Below are positions 1-8,387 of a stretch of 64,000 bases of DNA, piece by piece. The stretch covers positions 186,001-250,000 of the forward strand of contig NZ_PVMZ01000013.1 in the NCBI RefSeq assembly GCF_003001815.1, written 5' to 3'. Position numbers and translations under genes: made by a program. The stretch comes from Actinoplanes italicus. Lineage in GTDB: Bacteria; Actinomycetota; Actinomycetes; Mycobacteriales; Micromonosporaceae. How positions within the stretch are numbered: position 1 is the first letter of the stretch; every line of letters starts with the position of its first letter. The notes beneath the pieces were generated by a model. The model had not been told where the DNA came from. It made no database searches and worked only from the letters and a program-made list of their open reading frames with translations.

Positions 1-662
1 CGGCGCAGCACCGGAAGCCGCCAGAGCTGGCGCCCCCCTTCGGCGACCCGCTGCCGCCACGCCGTGTCCTCGGTCTCGGCGGTGACCGGGCCGGGCCGCA
101 CGAGCAGGAACAGCGCCGCGGCCGCGAAGAACGTCACCGCGTCGAGGACCGCCACTCCCGCGCCACCGATCCAGACGAACAGTCCCGCGCCGATCAGCGG
201 CGCCGCCAGTTTCATCCCCTCGGAGGCTGACATCCGCAGGCCGTTGACGTCGCCGAGCAGATCGGCGGAGACGGCGGCGGGCAGGACCGCGGTCTCGGCC
301 GCGTCGAGAACCACGAAGCTGACGCCGTAGAAGGCCATCACCACGAAGATCAGCCAGACGTCGGTGACGTCTCGGACCAGCAGCAGGAGCAGCAACAGCA
401 GACCCATCACCAGGTGGGAGCCGATCATCACCCGGCGGCGTTGCGGCACCCGGTCCACCAGCGCGCCGATGACCGGGCCGGCCAGGGTCGGCGCCCACAT
501 CAGGAAGCCCACCCATGCCGCGAGACTGCTTGATCCGGTCAGCGTCATCACCCAGATCCCGGCGGCCAGCATCATCGCGCTGGTGCCGAAACCGGAGACG
601 ACGACGGAGCCGAGGTACGCCTTCGCGTTCCGGTTCCTCATCACCCGCGTGAACCCATCCAC
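1..662 (-). CDS. MFS transporter, 3' end beyond the window
   Basis: Reading leftward from a GTG at 662, the frame stays open to the window edge (about 220 residues seen). It encodes alternating hydrophobic segments of a major facilitator superfamily permease. Visible landmarks are a first membrane segment around residues 15-40, a second at about 45-65, the loop DRVPQRRR typical of the MFS 2-3 loop, and further helices. The start is chosen because AGGAGG lies 6 nt upstream (plus-strand cctcct at 669-674). The family moves small solutes or drugs across the inner membrane; an exporter role is a guess from similarity of style to actinobacterial enterobactin/macrolide-type MFS proteins. The gene is divergent from the GNAT gene on its right. 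Confidence 0.8.
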   Translation of the reverse strand, partial: MDGFTRVMRNRNAKAYLGSVVVSGFGTSAMMLAAGIWVMTLTGSSSLAAWVGFLMWAPTLAGPVIGALVDRVPQRRRVMIGSHLVMGLLLLLLLLVRDVTDVWLIFVVMAFYGVSFVVLDAAETAVLPAAVSADLLGDVNGLRMSASEGMKLAAPLIGAGLFVWIGGAGVAVLDAVTFFAAAALFLLVRPGPVTAETEDTAWRQRVAEGGRQLWRLPVLR

Positions 663-747
663 CGGCGTCCTCCTAAAGTTGAGCCAGCACGACTCAGGCT
701 ATGAGCGGACGTTTCGGCAGAGCAACGCTTCAGAAGTCAATTTATCG

Positions 748-775
748 TTGACAAGAGCGTCGGCGCGAATAATTC
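748..775 (+). promoter_or_regulatory. Putative sigma70-type promoter upstream of the leader ORF/GNAT gene
   Basis: TTGACA at 748-753 and TAATTC at 770-775 are separated by 16 nt in an unusually AT-rich patch for this genome. The direction fits transcription of the leader ORF at 849 and the acetyltransferase. The call rests on sequence inspection only. Confidence 0.45.
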
Positions 776-848
776 GGTGGCGGATCGGCGGGCGCTCTGG
801 TGGAATCTCGGCGATCGATCCACCGACCAAAGGAAGGAGGGCTGAGCG

Positions 849-896
849 ATGTACCGCACGCACACCGCGCTCACCTCCTGCCGGGTACACGACTGA
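849..896 (+). CDS. Possible 15-residue leader peptide upstream of GNAT gene
   Basis: ATG at 849 begins a 15-codon ORF (MYRTHTALTSCRVHD) that ends at TGA 894-896. It is preceded by the purine run AGGAAGGAGG at 831-840, 8 nt from the ATG, one of the strongest ribosome-binding sites in the region. The acetyltransferase that follows has a weaker site and a rare start codon. This arrangement resembles actinobacterial regulatory leader peptides that control a downstream gene through ribosome position. No clear stem-loop pair was identified between the leader and the GNAT gene, so regulation is only inferred. Confidence 0.4.
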   Translation: MYRTHTALTSCRVHD

Positions 897-940
897 CCGT
901 TGCCCGGAGCGGAGTGGGCGCCTCTCTCACGGAGAACGCC

Positions 941-1828
941 TTGACACCGTTGACCATCCGACCCGCCGTCATCCCCGGCGAGCTGGACCTCTTCAACTCC
1001 TTCCCGTACACCCTCAACACACAGATCGCCGGTGACCTCGCCGCCGGACGCCGCCGCCCCGAGTGGCTGTGGCTCGCCCTGCGCGGTGACCGGATCGTCG
1101 CCCGGGCCGCCTGGTGGTCCCGCCCCGGTGACGAACATCCGCTGGTCATGGACATCCTCGACGTCGCCGCAGGCCACCTCGAGGACGCGGTCCGCCTCGT
1201 CGAGACGGCGCTGCCCACACCCGCGCCGGAGTACACCCGGTTCCTTCCGCCCGACTGGCGGCGTTCCGACGCCGACACCTGGCTGACCGTGCTCGAACGC
1301 TGCGGCGCCAAGCCGTTCGTCGAGCGCCTGCGCCTGCACTGGGAACCGGGGACACCCGTCGCCGAGCCGTCCGGGCGGCTGACCTTCCGGCCACCCCGGG
1401 ACGCGGGCGAGCTGATCGACCTCATGACGCTCGTGCTCGAGGGCACCCTCGACGCCTACAGCCGTCAGGAGCTGACCCGGATGACGGCACGGGAGGCGGC
1501 CGCCGAGCAGTACCGCGAGGAGCTGGCCAGGTACCCGAGCCCGCCGGAGTGGTGGCGGGTCGCGACGCTGCCCGGCGGCGAGCCGGTCGGGTTCGTCATC
1601 CCGGGACACAACGGCTACAACCCGATCATCGCCTACATCGGCGTGGTCCCCGCCCACCGCGGCCGGGGCCACATCGACGACCTGCTCGCCGAGGGCGTCC
1701 GGGTTCTCGTGGCCCAGGACGTGCCCCGGATCAGGGCGGCCACCGACGTCGGCAACGTGCCGATGGCGGCCGCCTTCGGCCGCGCCGGATTCCACGTCTT
1801 CGAGCGGCAGTTCGACATGACCTGGTGA
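941..1828 (+). CDS. GNAT family N-acetyltransferase
   Basis: The 295-residue product has a C-terminal GNAT fold. The strand AYIGVVPAHRGRGHIDDLL (acetyl-CoA pyrophosphate loop, RGRGH) lies near residue 230, followed by the helix DVGNVPMAAAFGRAGF that marks the last part of the GNAT domain. The N-terminal half looks like a second, degenerate GNAT lobe. The frame is open from 800, but TTG 941 is preferred because GGAG lies 6 nt upstream and the protein then begins LTPLTIRPA, a usual GNAT start; GTG 914 is an alternative. The substrate cannot be predicted. It may be co-transcribed with the 849-896 leader. Confidence 0.8.
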   Translation: MTPLTIRPAVIPGELDLFNSFPYTLNTQIAGDLAAGRRRPEWLWLALRGDRIVARAAWWSRPGDEHPLVMDILDVAAGHLEDAVRLVETALPTPAPEYTRFLPPDWRRSDADTWLTVLERCGAKPFVERLRLHWEPGTPVAEPSGRLTFRPPRDAGELIDLMTLVLEGTLDAYSRQELTRMTAREAAAEQYREELARYPSPPEWWRVATLPGGEPVGFVIPGHNGYNPIIAYIGVVPAHRGRGHIDDLLAEGVRVLVAQDVPRIRAATDVGNVPMAAAFGRAGFHVFERQFDMTW

Positions 1829-1889
1829 CGCCGGGGCAGCCGCCACCGGCCGGTGGCGGCTGCCCGTACGGCAGCCGTGACATCCCGGC

Positions 1890-2369
1890 TCAGCCGAACC
1901 CGCCCAACCCGCCGAACTCGCCGAACTCGCCGAACCCGCCCATGAGGCGGTAGGCGAGCACCGCGAAGCCCAGGAAAATCAGGCCGAGGACGACGGCGAC
2001 GATCAGCCCGCCGTTGCCCCGGCCGACCGACACTGCCTCGGCCGGCGTCCGCTCGTCGTAGTACACGGTGATCTCGGTGCCGATCACGTGGGACTCGAAC
2101 CGGGTCAGGTCGGGGAGAACGGTGGTGACCTCCTGATCCGAATCGGTCCGGAACACGACCACCGGCCGGAAGACGATCCGATGGCCGGAGCCGGACCGTT
2201 GCTGGTTGTCGACCACCCGCGCGGTCGCCTGCCGTCCTTCGGTGGCGAGCCGCCGCAACCGGAACCACCGCCGCGCCGCCACGACGATGATGAGGACCCC
2301 GGCCATGGCCGGAACACCGACCAGAAAAGCCATCAGGACGTACGGCAACCAGGCCGGATCCTCGGTCAT
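1890..2369 (-). CDS. DUF3592-type small membrane protein
   Basis: 159 residues with two membrane segments: about 8-30 (YVLMAFLVGVPAMAG followed by a basic RRWFRLRR stretch) and about 130-150. Between them is a beta-rich soluble segment with VTTVLPDLTRF and VIGTEITVYYDERTP, which matches the DUF3592 pattern. The tail is a short Gly/Phe repeat (GFGEFGEFGGLGGFG). The start is the ATG at 2369 at the head of the first membrane helix. Function is unknown. The next gene on the plus strand starts 94 bp to the right, so the two are divergently transcribed. Confidence 0.7.
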   Translation of the reverse strand: MTEDPAWLPYVLMAFLVGVPAMAGVLIIVVAARRWFRLRRLATEGRQATARVVDNQQRSGSGHRIVFRPVVVFRTDSDQEVTTVLPDLTRFESHVIGTEITVYYDERTPAEAVSVGRGNGGLIVAVVLGLIFLGFAVLAYRLMGGFGEFGEFGGLGGFG

Positions 2370-2463
2370 GGCGTGACTGTAGTACCACCGTCGCCGTCCG
2401 TTGTCCCGGTGGGAGCGCCCGGCGACCCGGAAAGTGTCGTACCCCCGCGGCAGGATCTCCCGC

Positions 2464-3510
2464 ATGACGTGGACGCAGCTGCTTCCGGAGATGGGCGAGG
2501 AAGCGGCCGGGTTCGTGGATCCCGACGACCGGACACGCGCCGGCTCACCCGGGCCGGGCCCCGACGGGCTGCTGGAGTCGGCGTTGCGTGCCGTGGACGA
2601 GGCGTCCGGCAGCTGGGCGCGGCCGGCGGGAGCGGCGGGTTGGCCGGCGGAGGTCCGCCGGCAGGCGGCGCTGCGGGTACACCTCCGGGCGATCGGGAAT
2701 GGCGGTGCCCCCGACGAAGGGCCGGCCCGTGTCATGCCCGCTCTGTTCGGTGACGACGTCCGGTGGACCCGCTCCGAGCTGGCGTGGGCTCTGCGCACCT
2801 CCGACGGCTACGACCACTACGACGGCGGCGGCTACCACCTGGCCGGCCACATCGCCGTGTCCCTGAACCCCGCCGAGCTGCAGGGTTTCGGCCCGGCTCT
2901 GCGCGCTGTCCTCGACGAGTTCATCGACTGCTGGAGTACCCCTCGGCACATCCGCCGGCAGCTCGCGGTGCTGTACGGCACCGCGATCGGCCGGGCCGCG
3001 GGCTGCCTGCCACTCGATCTGCTGCCCTGGTCGTGCGGGTTCGGCGAGGTCGCGCGGCAGAAACTCGGTGCCGGCCTCGACGGTCCGGTCGCCACCGCGA
3101 CGCTGCGGCACGCGGCTTCACTGACCCGGCCCGTGCCGTCGAGGGCGTGGCTGCGTGAGGCCACGCGATTCCCGGACGGGTGGCCGATCGAGGCGGTCCT
3201 GGAGTGCTTCACCGAGCACCGCGGCTACGTCTGGTTCGGCACCGACGAACTGCTGCGCGGCCTGGTCTGGATGTTGTCGCTGGACCCCCGCGAGGAGGCG
3301 GCCGCGCTGCTGTGCCGGGTCGCCGTCGCGGCGTCCACCGCCGACCCGGCGTGGCCACGGAGCCCGTTCGCGCCGCAGACGGCGGCCGCCGCGGTCGAGG
3401 TCCTGGCGGGCAGAACGGATGAACTGTCCGCCAGGACTCTCGCCGGGCTGTCCCGTACCGTCCGCAGCCGGCCCCTGCTGAATCGAATCCGAAAGGCCCG
3501 CCGCGCCTGA
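2464..3510 (+). CDS. Hypothetical protein, 348 aa, alpha-helical
   Basis: The product is soluble, Ala/Leu-rich and probably all-helical, with blocks such as WSTPRHIRRQLAVLYGTAIG and YVWFGTDELLRGLVWML that suggest HEAT-like helical packing. No catalytic motif was recognised and no family is claimed. The frame is open from 2401; ATG 2464 is chosen because typical coding composition begins there. It is divergent from the DUF3592 gene and ends just before a tandem-repeat spacer. Confidence 0.6.
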   Translation: MTWTQLLPEMGEEAAGFVDPDDRTRAGSPGPGPDGLLESALRAVDEASGSWARPAGAAGWPAEVRRQAALRVHLRAIGNGGAPDEGPARVMPALFGDDVRWTRSELAWALRTSDGYDHYDGGGYHLAGHIAVSLNPAELQGFGPALRAVLDEFIDCWSTPRHIRRQLAVLYGTAIGRAAGCLPLDLLPWSCGFGEVARQKLGAGLDGPVATATLRHAASLTRPVPSRAWLREATRFPDGWPIEAVLECFTEHRGYVWFGTDELLRGLVWMLSLDPREEAAALLCRVAVAASTADPAWPRSPFAPQTAAAAVEVLAGRTDELSARTLAGLSRTVRSRPLLNRIRKARRA

Positions 3511-3540
3511 CCGCCCGCCCCTGCTGGTACGGATCTGCCC

Positions 3541-3682
3541 GCGCCCGGCGTGCCTGCCCGCGCCCGGCGTGCCTGCCCGCGCCCGGCGTGCCTGCCCGCG
3601 CCCGGCGTGCCTGCCCGCGCTCGCCGTGCCTGCCCGCGCTCGCCGTGCCTGCCGTGCCTGCCCGCGCCTGCCGCGCCTGCCC
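3541..3682. repeat. 19-bp GC-rich tandem repeat in an intergenic spacer
   Basis: Four identical copies of gcgcccggcgtgcctgccc run from 3541 to 3616, followed by degenerate copies (gcgctcgccgtgcctgccc) to 3682. The 226-bp gap between the hypothetical gene and the lipoprotein hydrolase is almost entirely this array. The unit is not a multiple of three, so it is unlikely to be coding. Confidence 0.85.
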
Positions 3683-3736
3683 GCGCGTCAACGCTCGCCT
3701 CTGTTCTGCAGGGCGTGGCTGCTTTAATCGACGGTC

Positions 3737-4558
3737 ATGGGGGAGCTGTGGCTGTCGCGACGACATCTGCTGTTCACGGCCGGGGCCGGCGCGCTCGGCA
3801 TGACCGTCCTCAACGCCTGCACGCCGTCATCGCCGTCTCCGGCACCGGCGTCACCGCCATCACCGGCGTCACCGCCATCACCGGCGTCACCGTCATCGGC
3901 GCCACCCCCGCCCGCGTCGACACCCCCGCCCGCGTCGCCGGAGCCGCCCGTTCCGGCGGCCGTCGGCGCGGTGGCAGGTGACTGGCGGCGCGTCGAGATG
4001 GGTGTGGCCGCGTACATCCTGGTCCGCGGGAACGAGGCGGCGATCGTCGACCTGGGCACCGCGGGCTCGGAGACGGCGATCGAGGAGGCCCTCAAGGCGG
4101 CGGGCGCCGGATGGAAGTCGGTCCGGCACATCGTGCTCACCCACATGCACGACGACCACGTCGGCGGACTGCCCGAGATCGCCCCGCAGGTCGGAGCCAC
4201 GATCTACGCCGGGGCGGGGGACGTCGGCGCGATCGAGTCGCCACGGGCGCTGAAGCCGCTGAACGACGGCGACGAGGTCTTCGGGATGCGCATCATCGGC
4301 ACTCCCGGCCACACGTTCGGCCACATCTCGGTGTTCGAGCCGGCCACCGGTGTCCTCGTGGCCGGCGACGCGCTGCGTACGATCGGCGGCCTCGACGGCT
4401 CCGACCCCCGGTTCACCGCCAACGAGAAGCTGGCGAAGGCCACGGTCCGCAAGCTGGCCGCCATGGACATCCGGGCCATCCTGCCCGGTCACGGCGAACC
4501 CCTGACCGCGGGCGCCGCCCGGGCCCTGAAGGAGTTGGCCGAGCGCCTCCCGGCGTGA
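3737..4558 (+). CDS. Secreted/lipoprotein metallo-beta-lactamase-fold hydrolase
   Basis: 273 residues. The N-terminus has a TAT-like signal (SRRHLLFTAGAGALG) with a lipobox LNAC near residue 28, so the enzyme is probably exported and lipid-anchored. A low-complexity Pro/Ser/Ala linker (about 30-75) follows. The catalytic domain has the metal-binding motif THMHDDHVGG near residue 137, GTPGHTFGH near 192, AGDA near 216 and PGHGEPL near 254, the full metallo-beta-lactamase superfamily set. The substrate is not predictable; lactonase or glyoxalase II-like activity is possible. The linker is written in near-identical caccggcgtcaccgccat repeats at the DNA level. Confidence 0.85.
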   Translation: MGELWLSRRHLLFTAGAGALGMTVLNACTPSSPSPAPASPPSPASPPSPASPSSAPPPPASTPPPASPEPPVPAAVGAVAGDWRRVEMGVAAYILVRGNEAAIVDLGTAGSETAIEEALKAAGAGWKSVRHIVLTHMHDDHVGGLPEIAPQVGATIYAGAGDVGAIESPRALKPLNDGDEVFGMRIIGTPGHTFGHISVFEPATGVLVAGDALRTIGGLDGSDPRFTANEKLAKATVRKLAAMDIRAILPGHGEPLTAGAARALKELAERLPA

Positions 4559-4560
4559 TC

Positions 4561-5007
4561 TCAGGACCGTGGGATGCTCAGTTCCCGTAACGGGTTCCCG
4601 CCGTCGATGAACAGGCGTGCGTCCGGCGTGGTGGCGTGGGCGAGCCGCTCGAGTATCCGCCTCCCGATCTCCGGGTGGCGGCCGTCGAGGCCTCCTACCC
4701 GGATGGCGAACACCAGGTCGTACGGCTGCTCGCCGGGCTCCAGGACGAAGTCCTGCGCGGCGGTCCGGCGCACGCTCATCCGCCCGGCCGCGATGGCCTC
4801 CGCCGCGCCGGCGCGGGCCTGGTCGACGGCCGCGGCGGACCGGTCGACGGCCAGGATGTGACCGGTGCCGAGACGGGCCGCCACGGTCCGCGCGGCGGCT
4901 CCTGGACCGCACCCGATCTCCAGGACCCGCGAGTCCGGCCGCAGCGGAAGGGCGTCGACGACGGCGAGAATGCGGGGTGACACGGAAGCCGGCACGCGGC
5001 GAACCAT
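4561..5007 (-). CDS. SAM-dependent methyltransferase (class I), short
   Basis: From ATG 5007 the product is 148 residues. It has motif I VLEIGCGPG near residue 27, the acidic loop AVDRS near 49, and a later DLVFAIRV strand, a minimal Rossmann methyltransferase. It is short for the class (usual 200-270 aa) and lacks a recognisable C-terminal lid. The frame is open further upstream (ATG 5118, MENPGPPHPK), but neither start has a clear ribosome-binding site, so the N-terminus is uncertain. It is convergent with the lipoprotein hydrolase, 2 bp away. The 270-bp gap to the STAS gene shows nothing convincing. Confidence 0.7.
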   Translation of the reverse strand: MVRRVPASVSPRILAVVDALPLRPDSRVLEIGCGPGAAARTVAARLGTGHILAVDRSAAAVDQARAGAAEAIAAGRMSVRRTAAQDFVLEPGEQPYDLVFAIRVGGLDGRHPEIGRRILERLAHATTPDARLFIDGGNPLRELSIPRS

Positions 5008-5276
5008 AACGGACCCGTGGCCGCGCCACGGCCCGCCGGAGGCCGTCGTCGAGGCCCGAAAGGGCAGCCGGCTCTTCCACTGGCGCATCTTCGGGTGCGG
5101 CGGTCCGGGATTCTCCATCAGCCAGAACAGGTACTCACGGTGACGCCGCCTCGGGGGAGCGGCTGGTGTCGGCGAGGCGGGCACGTGGGCCGGTGCGCAA
5201 GGCCGTCCACTCGTCCGGGAAACGCGGAGGGCCATCACCGGCGCGACGGTCAGGAGCGGCCGGCTCTGCCCGCGCC

Positions 5277-5585
5277 TCAGTCGCTCCCGCCCAGGAAGTC
5301 GAGCATCCCGGTGATCTCCAGAGTGCGGCGGGCGAGTCCGACCACGTTGACGGTACGCAGGGTCGCGGCGCGATCGGTGGCGGCGTTCCGGGCGGACAGC
5401 AGGGCTTCGATGCCCGCCGAGTCGCAGAACGTCACCGCGGCCATGTCCACCACCAGGTGACGGACGTGGCCGGGGGTGAGTTCGCGCTCGACGTGCTCCA
5501 GCAGCAGCGGCCCCGAGACCATGTCGAGCTCTCCGGTCGGGGCCAGCCACGTGGTGGCGCCTTCGTGACGGCATTCGATGTGCAC
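5277..5585 (-). CDS. STAS-domain anti-sigma factor antagonist
   Basis: 102 residues, the normal size of an SpoIIAA/RsbV-type protein. The phosphorylatable serine sits in the conserved segment FCDSAGIEALL (about 53-63), preceded by HLVVDMAAV. Such proteins bind and sequester anti-sigma kinases when unphosphorylated. GTG 5585 is the start, with GAGG about 5 nt upstream. The gene is divergent from the ECF sigma factor gene 5737-6315, which may or may not belong to the same partner-switching circuit. Confidence 0.85.
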   Translation of the reverse strand: MHIECRHEGATTWLAPTGELDMVSGPLLLEHVERELTPGHVRHLVVDMAAVTFCDSAGIEALLSARNAATDRAATLRTVNVVGLARRTLEITGMLDFLGGSD

Positions 5586-5736
5586 GACATCCTCTCGGCG
5601 GAGTGGTCAGGGGATCGTCGGTGTCCCGGAGGAAGAGCGTCACGGGCGTCCGTGGCGTTACGCCGGACCTCGTTCGAGCGAATCGGTGGGCCGTGTAGCG
5701 TGTGCTCCCCTGCCGAGCGGGGGAAGTGCATCTCTC

Positions 5737-6315
5737 ATGACCGATGACGATCTGGGCGGTGCGCTGGACGCCGCCCGGGACGGCGACGAGGCCGCGTTCG
5801 CCGTCCTCTGGTCGGCCCTGAACCCGGCCGTGCTGCGGTACCTGCGGGTCGTGGTGGGCGACCTCGCCGAGGACGTCGCCTCCGAGACGTGGCTGCAGGT
5901 CGCGAAGGATCTGCGGCGCTTCTCCGGCGGTGTCGGCGACTTCCGCGGCTGGTTGTTCCGGATCGCCCGGCACCGTGGCATCGACCAGCTGCGGCGTGCC
6001 GGGCGGCGGCGCGAGGACGTCGTCGGCAACGTCGAGGCCCGGTGGCACGCCCCGGACGCCGCGTCGCAGACCGAGGAGCGTTTCAGCACCGACTGGGCGC
6101 TGCGGGTCATCGCCACCCTGCCGAGGGACCAGGCCGAAGCCGTCATGCTCCGCGTCGTCATCGGACTCGACGTCGCCACCACCGCCGAGATCCTCGGCAA
6201 ACGTTCGGGTGCGGTGCGCATCGCCGCCATGCGCGGGCTACGCCGCCTCGCGATCCACCCCGATGTCCGGGCCCGAAACGTCGTGAAGGCCACCTACGTG
6301 GCTGAGGAGGTGTAA
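5737..6315 (+). CDS. ECF-type RNA polymerase sigma factor
   Basis: 192 residues. Region 2 is visible at about 25-90 (DLAEDVASETWLQV and FRGWLFRIARHRGIDQLRR) and region 4 at about 130-180 (LPRDQAEAVMLRVVIGLDV then AEILGKRSGAVRIAAMRGL, the helix-turn-helix). ATG 5737 is preferred over upstream in-frame codons because it follows gggggaag and gives a normal N-terminus. It is followed after 4 bp by a membrane protein typical of an anti-sigma partner, which suggests one operon. Confidence 0.9.
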   Translation: MTDDDLGGALDAARDGDEAAFAVLWSALNPAVLRYLRVVVGDLAEDVASETWLQVAKDLRRFSGGVGDFRGWLFRIARHRGIDQLRRAGRRREDVVGNVEARWHAPDAASQTEERFSTDWALRVIATLPRDQAEAVMLRVVIGLDVATTAEILGKRSGAVRIAAMRGLRRLAIHPDVRARNVVKATYVAEEV

Positions 6316-6319
6316 CGCG

Positions 6320-7084
6320 ATGAGGCTGCTCGACGCTCTCCGTCATGCGATGCGTATGCGGCGGACCGGTCCGGACGACCTCGACGCGGCCGGCCGGTGG
6401 GCGGCCGGGGCGGAACCCGGCCCTGAGGATCGAGGCCTGGCCGAGCTCCTGGCGGCCGCGAAGGCTCCGGCGCACGCGGAGGAACTGGCCGGCCGGCCGG
6501 CCGCGGTCGCCGCGTTCGCCGCCGCCGGCCTGGACGCCGCGGCACCGGGGCCGGCGACCCGGTTCCGGCGGTCACGGGCGGTGCGGACCCTCATCGTCAA
6601 CGTCACAGCCGGTGTGCTGCTGCTGACGGGCACCGGGGCCGCCGTGGCGGCCCGTGGCGGCCACCTTCCGGACGGCGCGCAGCAGCGCGCACACGACCTC
6701 TTCTCCCGGCTGGGTGTCCCGGCGCCGCAGACGGTCCCGGACGCTCCCGATCCCCGGCCGTCGCGAGCCGAACCGTCCCGGAGGCCCGGCCGGCCCCCGT
6801 CCGCGGCCGCGCCCCCGTCCGCGCCCACACCCGCGCAACCTTCCGGGTCGGCGGCCGTACCCGGCGCCGCCGGCTGGTGCCGCGCCTGGGCGGCCGCGCC
6901 CGGCCGCGACGACGCTCCCTGGTACCGGGACCTGGTGGAGGCCGCCGGGTCGGAGGCGGAGGTGGCCGCCTATTGCGCCGGGCTCGACGGCCCGGGCGCC
7001 GCATCGGGCAAGCCCGCTCGCAGTCACAAGCCACCGGGCAAACCGAGCAGCCTGCCCACCCCCTCCCACGCCGGGAAGAAGTAG
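6320..7084 (+). CDS. Probable anti-sigma factor, single-pass membrane protein
   Basis: 254 residues. The N-terminal 90 residues are helical and Ala-rich, followed by one membrane segment near residues 92-112 (TLIVNVTAGVLLLTG), a Pro/Ser-rich extracellular linker and a C-terminal segment with two cysteines. The start lies 4 bp after the sigma factor stop, so translation is probably coupled. Position and topology suggest an anti-sigma factor, although no zinc-binding ZAS motif is visible. It ends 3 bp from the convergent mannonate dehydratase gene. Confidence 0.6.
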   Translation: MRLLDALRHAMRMRRTGPDDLDAAGRWAAGAEPGPEDRGLAELLAAAKAPAHAEELAGRPAAVAAFAAAGLDAAAPGPATRFRRSRAVRTLIVNVTAGVLLLTGTGAAVAARGGHLPDGAQQRAHDLFSRLGVPAPQTVPDAPDPRPSRAEPSRRPGRPPSAAAPPSAPTPAQPSGSAAVPGAAGWCRAWAAAPGRDDAPWYRDLVEAAGSEAEVAAYCAGLDGPGAASGKPARSHKPPGKPSSLPTPSHAGKK

Positions 7085-7087
7085 GCG

Positions 7088-8296
7088 TCACCAGTCGTGC
7101 ATGGTCCCGTCCTGGAGGCGGTTCACCGGAAGAGAGGCCGGGCGGTACGGATACCGCGCGGCCTCTTCCTCGTCGATGTCGACGCCGAGTCCCGGCTCCT
7201 CGGATGGATGCAGGTAACCGTCGGCGAAGTGATACCCGTGCGGGAAGACGGCGTCGGTGGCCGGGGTGTGCCGCATGTACTCCTGCAGCCCGAAGTTGGG
7301 GATGGCCAGGTCGAGGTGCAGCGCGGCGGCCATGCAGACCGGGGACAGGTCGGTGGCGCCGTGCGAGCCGCTGCGGACGTGGTGCAGCGCCGCGAGGTCG
7401 AAGATCCGGCGTAGGTGCGTGATGCCCCCGGCGTGCACGACGGTGGCCCGGACGTAGTCGATGAGCTGCTCGGTGATCAGCTGCCGGCAGTCCCAGATCG
7501 TGTTGAACACCTCGCCGACGGCGATCGGTGTGGTGGTGTGCTGCCGGATGAGCCGGAACCCCTCCTGCAGCTCGGCGGGAACCGGGTCCTCCATCCAGGT
7601 CAGGTGGTACGGCTCGAGGCTCTTGCCGAGCCGGGCCGCCTCGATCGGTGTCAGCCGGTGGTGCACGTCGTGCAGCAGCCGCAGCGTCGGCCCGAACTCC
7701 TCACGGACGCGCGCGAACACGGTCGGCACGTGCTCGAGGTAGTGGGCCGTCGACCAGGCGTTCTCGGTCGGCAGCGCGGCGTCGGCCGGCTCGTAGAACA
7801 TCCGGTCCTTGCCGACCCCGTACGTGCTCTCCAGTCCCGGGACGCCGGTCTGCACCCGCACGGCCTTGTAGCCCAGCTCGACGTAGTCGGCGATCTCGGA
7901 CAGCACCTCGTCGGTGGATGCGGCGTTGGCGTGGCCGTAGACGGTCACGCCCTCCCGGGAGCGGCCGCCGAGCAGCTGGTAGACCGGCAGCCCGGCGACC
8001 TTGCCCTTGATGTCCCACAGGGCGGTGTCGACCGCGGCGACGGCGCTCATCGTGACCGGCCCGCGCCGCCAGTACGCCCCGCGGTAGAGGTACTGCCAGG
8101 TGTCCTCGATCCGCGAGGCGTCGCGCCCGATCAGCGCGGGCACGACGTGTTCGCTGAGGTAGGCGGCGACGGACAGTTCGCGGCCGTTGAGGGTGGCGTC
8201 GCCCACCCCGTACACCCCTGATGAAGTAATGATCTTGAGGGTGACGAAGTTGCGGTCGGGACAGGTCACGATCACGCGTGCATCGACGATCTTCAC
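7088..8296 (-). CDS. manD: D-mannonate dehydratase, enolase superfamily
   Basis: 402 residues, the standard length for the ManD/RspA group of mandelate racemase-like enzymes. The family signature AVRVQTGVPG is near residue 145. The metal ligands are visible as LLHDVHHRLTP (Asp), WMEDPVP (Glu) and AVGEVFNT (Glu). The predicted reaction is D-mannonate to 2-keto-3-deoxygluconate, a step in glucuronate use; some members prefer D-gluconate or are weak catalysts. GTG 8296 is the start, with AGGAGG 7 nt upstream. No other uronate gene is adjacent. Confidence 0.88.
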   Translation of the reverse strand: MKIVDARVIVTCPDRNFVTLKIITSSGVYGVGDATLNGRELSVAAYLSEHVVPALIGRDASRIEDTWQYLYRGAYWRRGPVTMSAVAAVDTALWDIKGKVAGLPVYQLLGGRSREGVTVYGHANAASTDEVLSEIADYVELGYKAVRVQTGVPGLESTYGVGKDRMFYEPADAALPTENAWSTAHYLEHVPTVFARVREEFGPTLRLLHDVHHRLTPIEAARLGKSLEPYHLTWMEDPVPAELQEGFRLIRQHTTTPIAVGEVFNTIWDCRQLITEQLIDYVRATVVHAGGITHLRRIFDLAALHHVRSGSHGATDLSPVCMAAALHLDLAIPNFGLQEYMRHTPATDAVFPHGYHFADGYLHPSEEPGLGVDIDEEEAARYPYRPASLPVNRLQDGTMHDW

Positions 8297-8387
8297 TCAG
8301 GATCCTCCTTGGCGCGTCAGTCTGGAATCGACTCCGCAACATTGTCAACGCCGGTTCCGCGAAGCGCCCAACCATTCAGAGGTCCCC

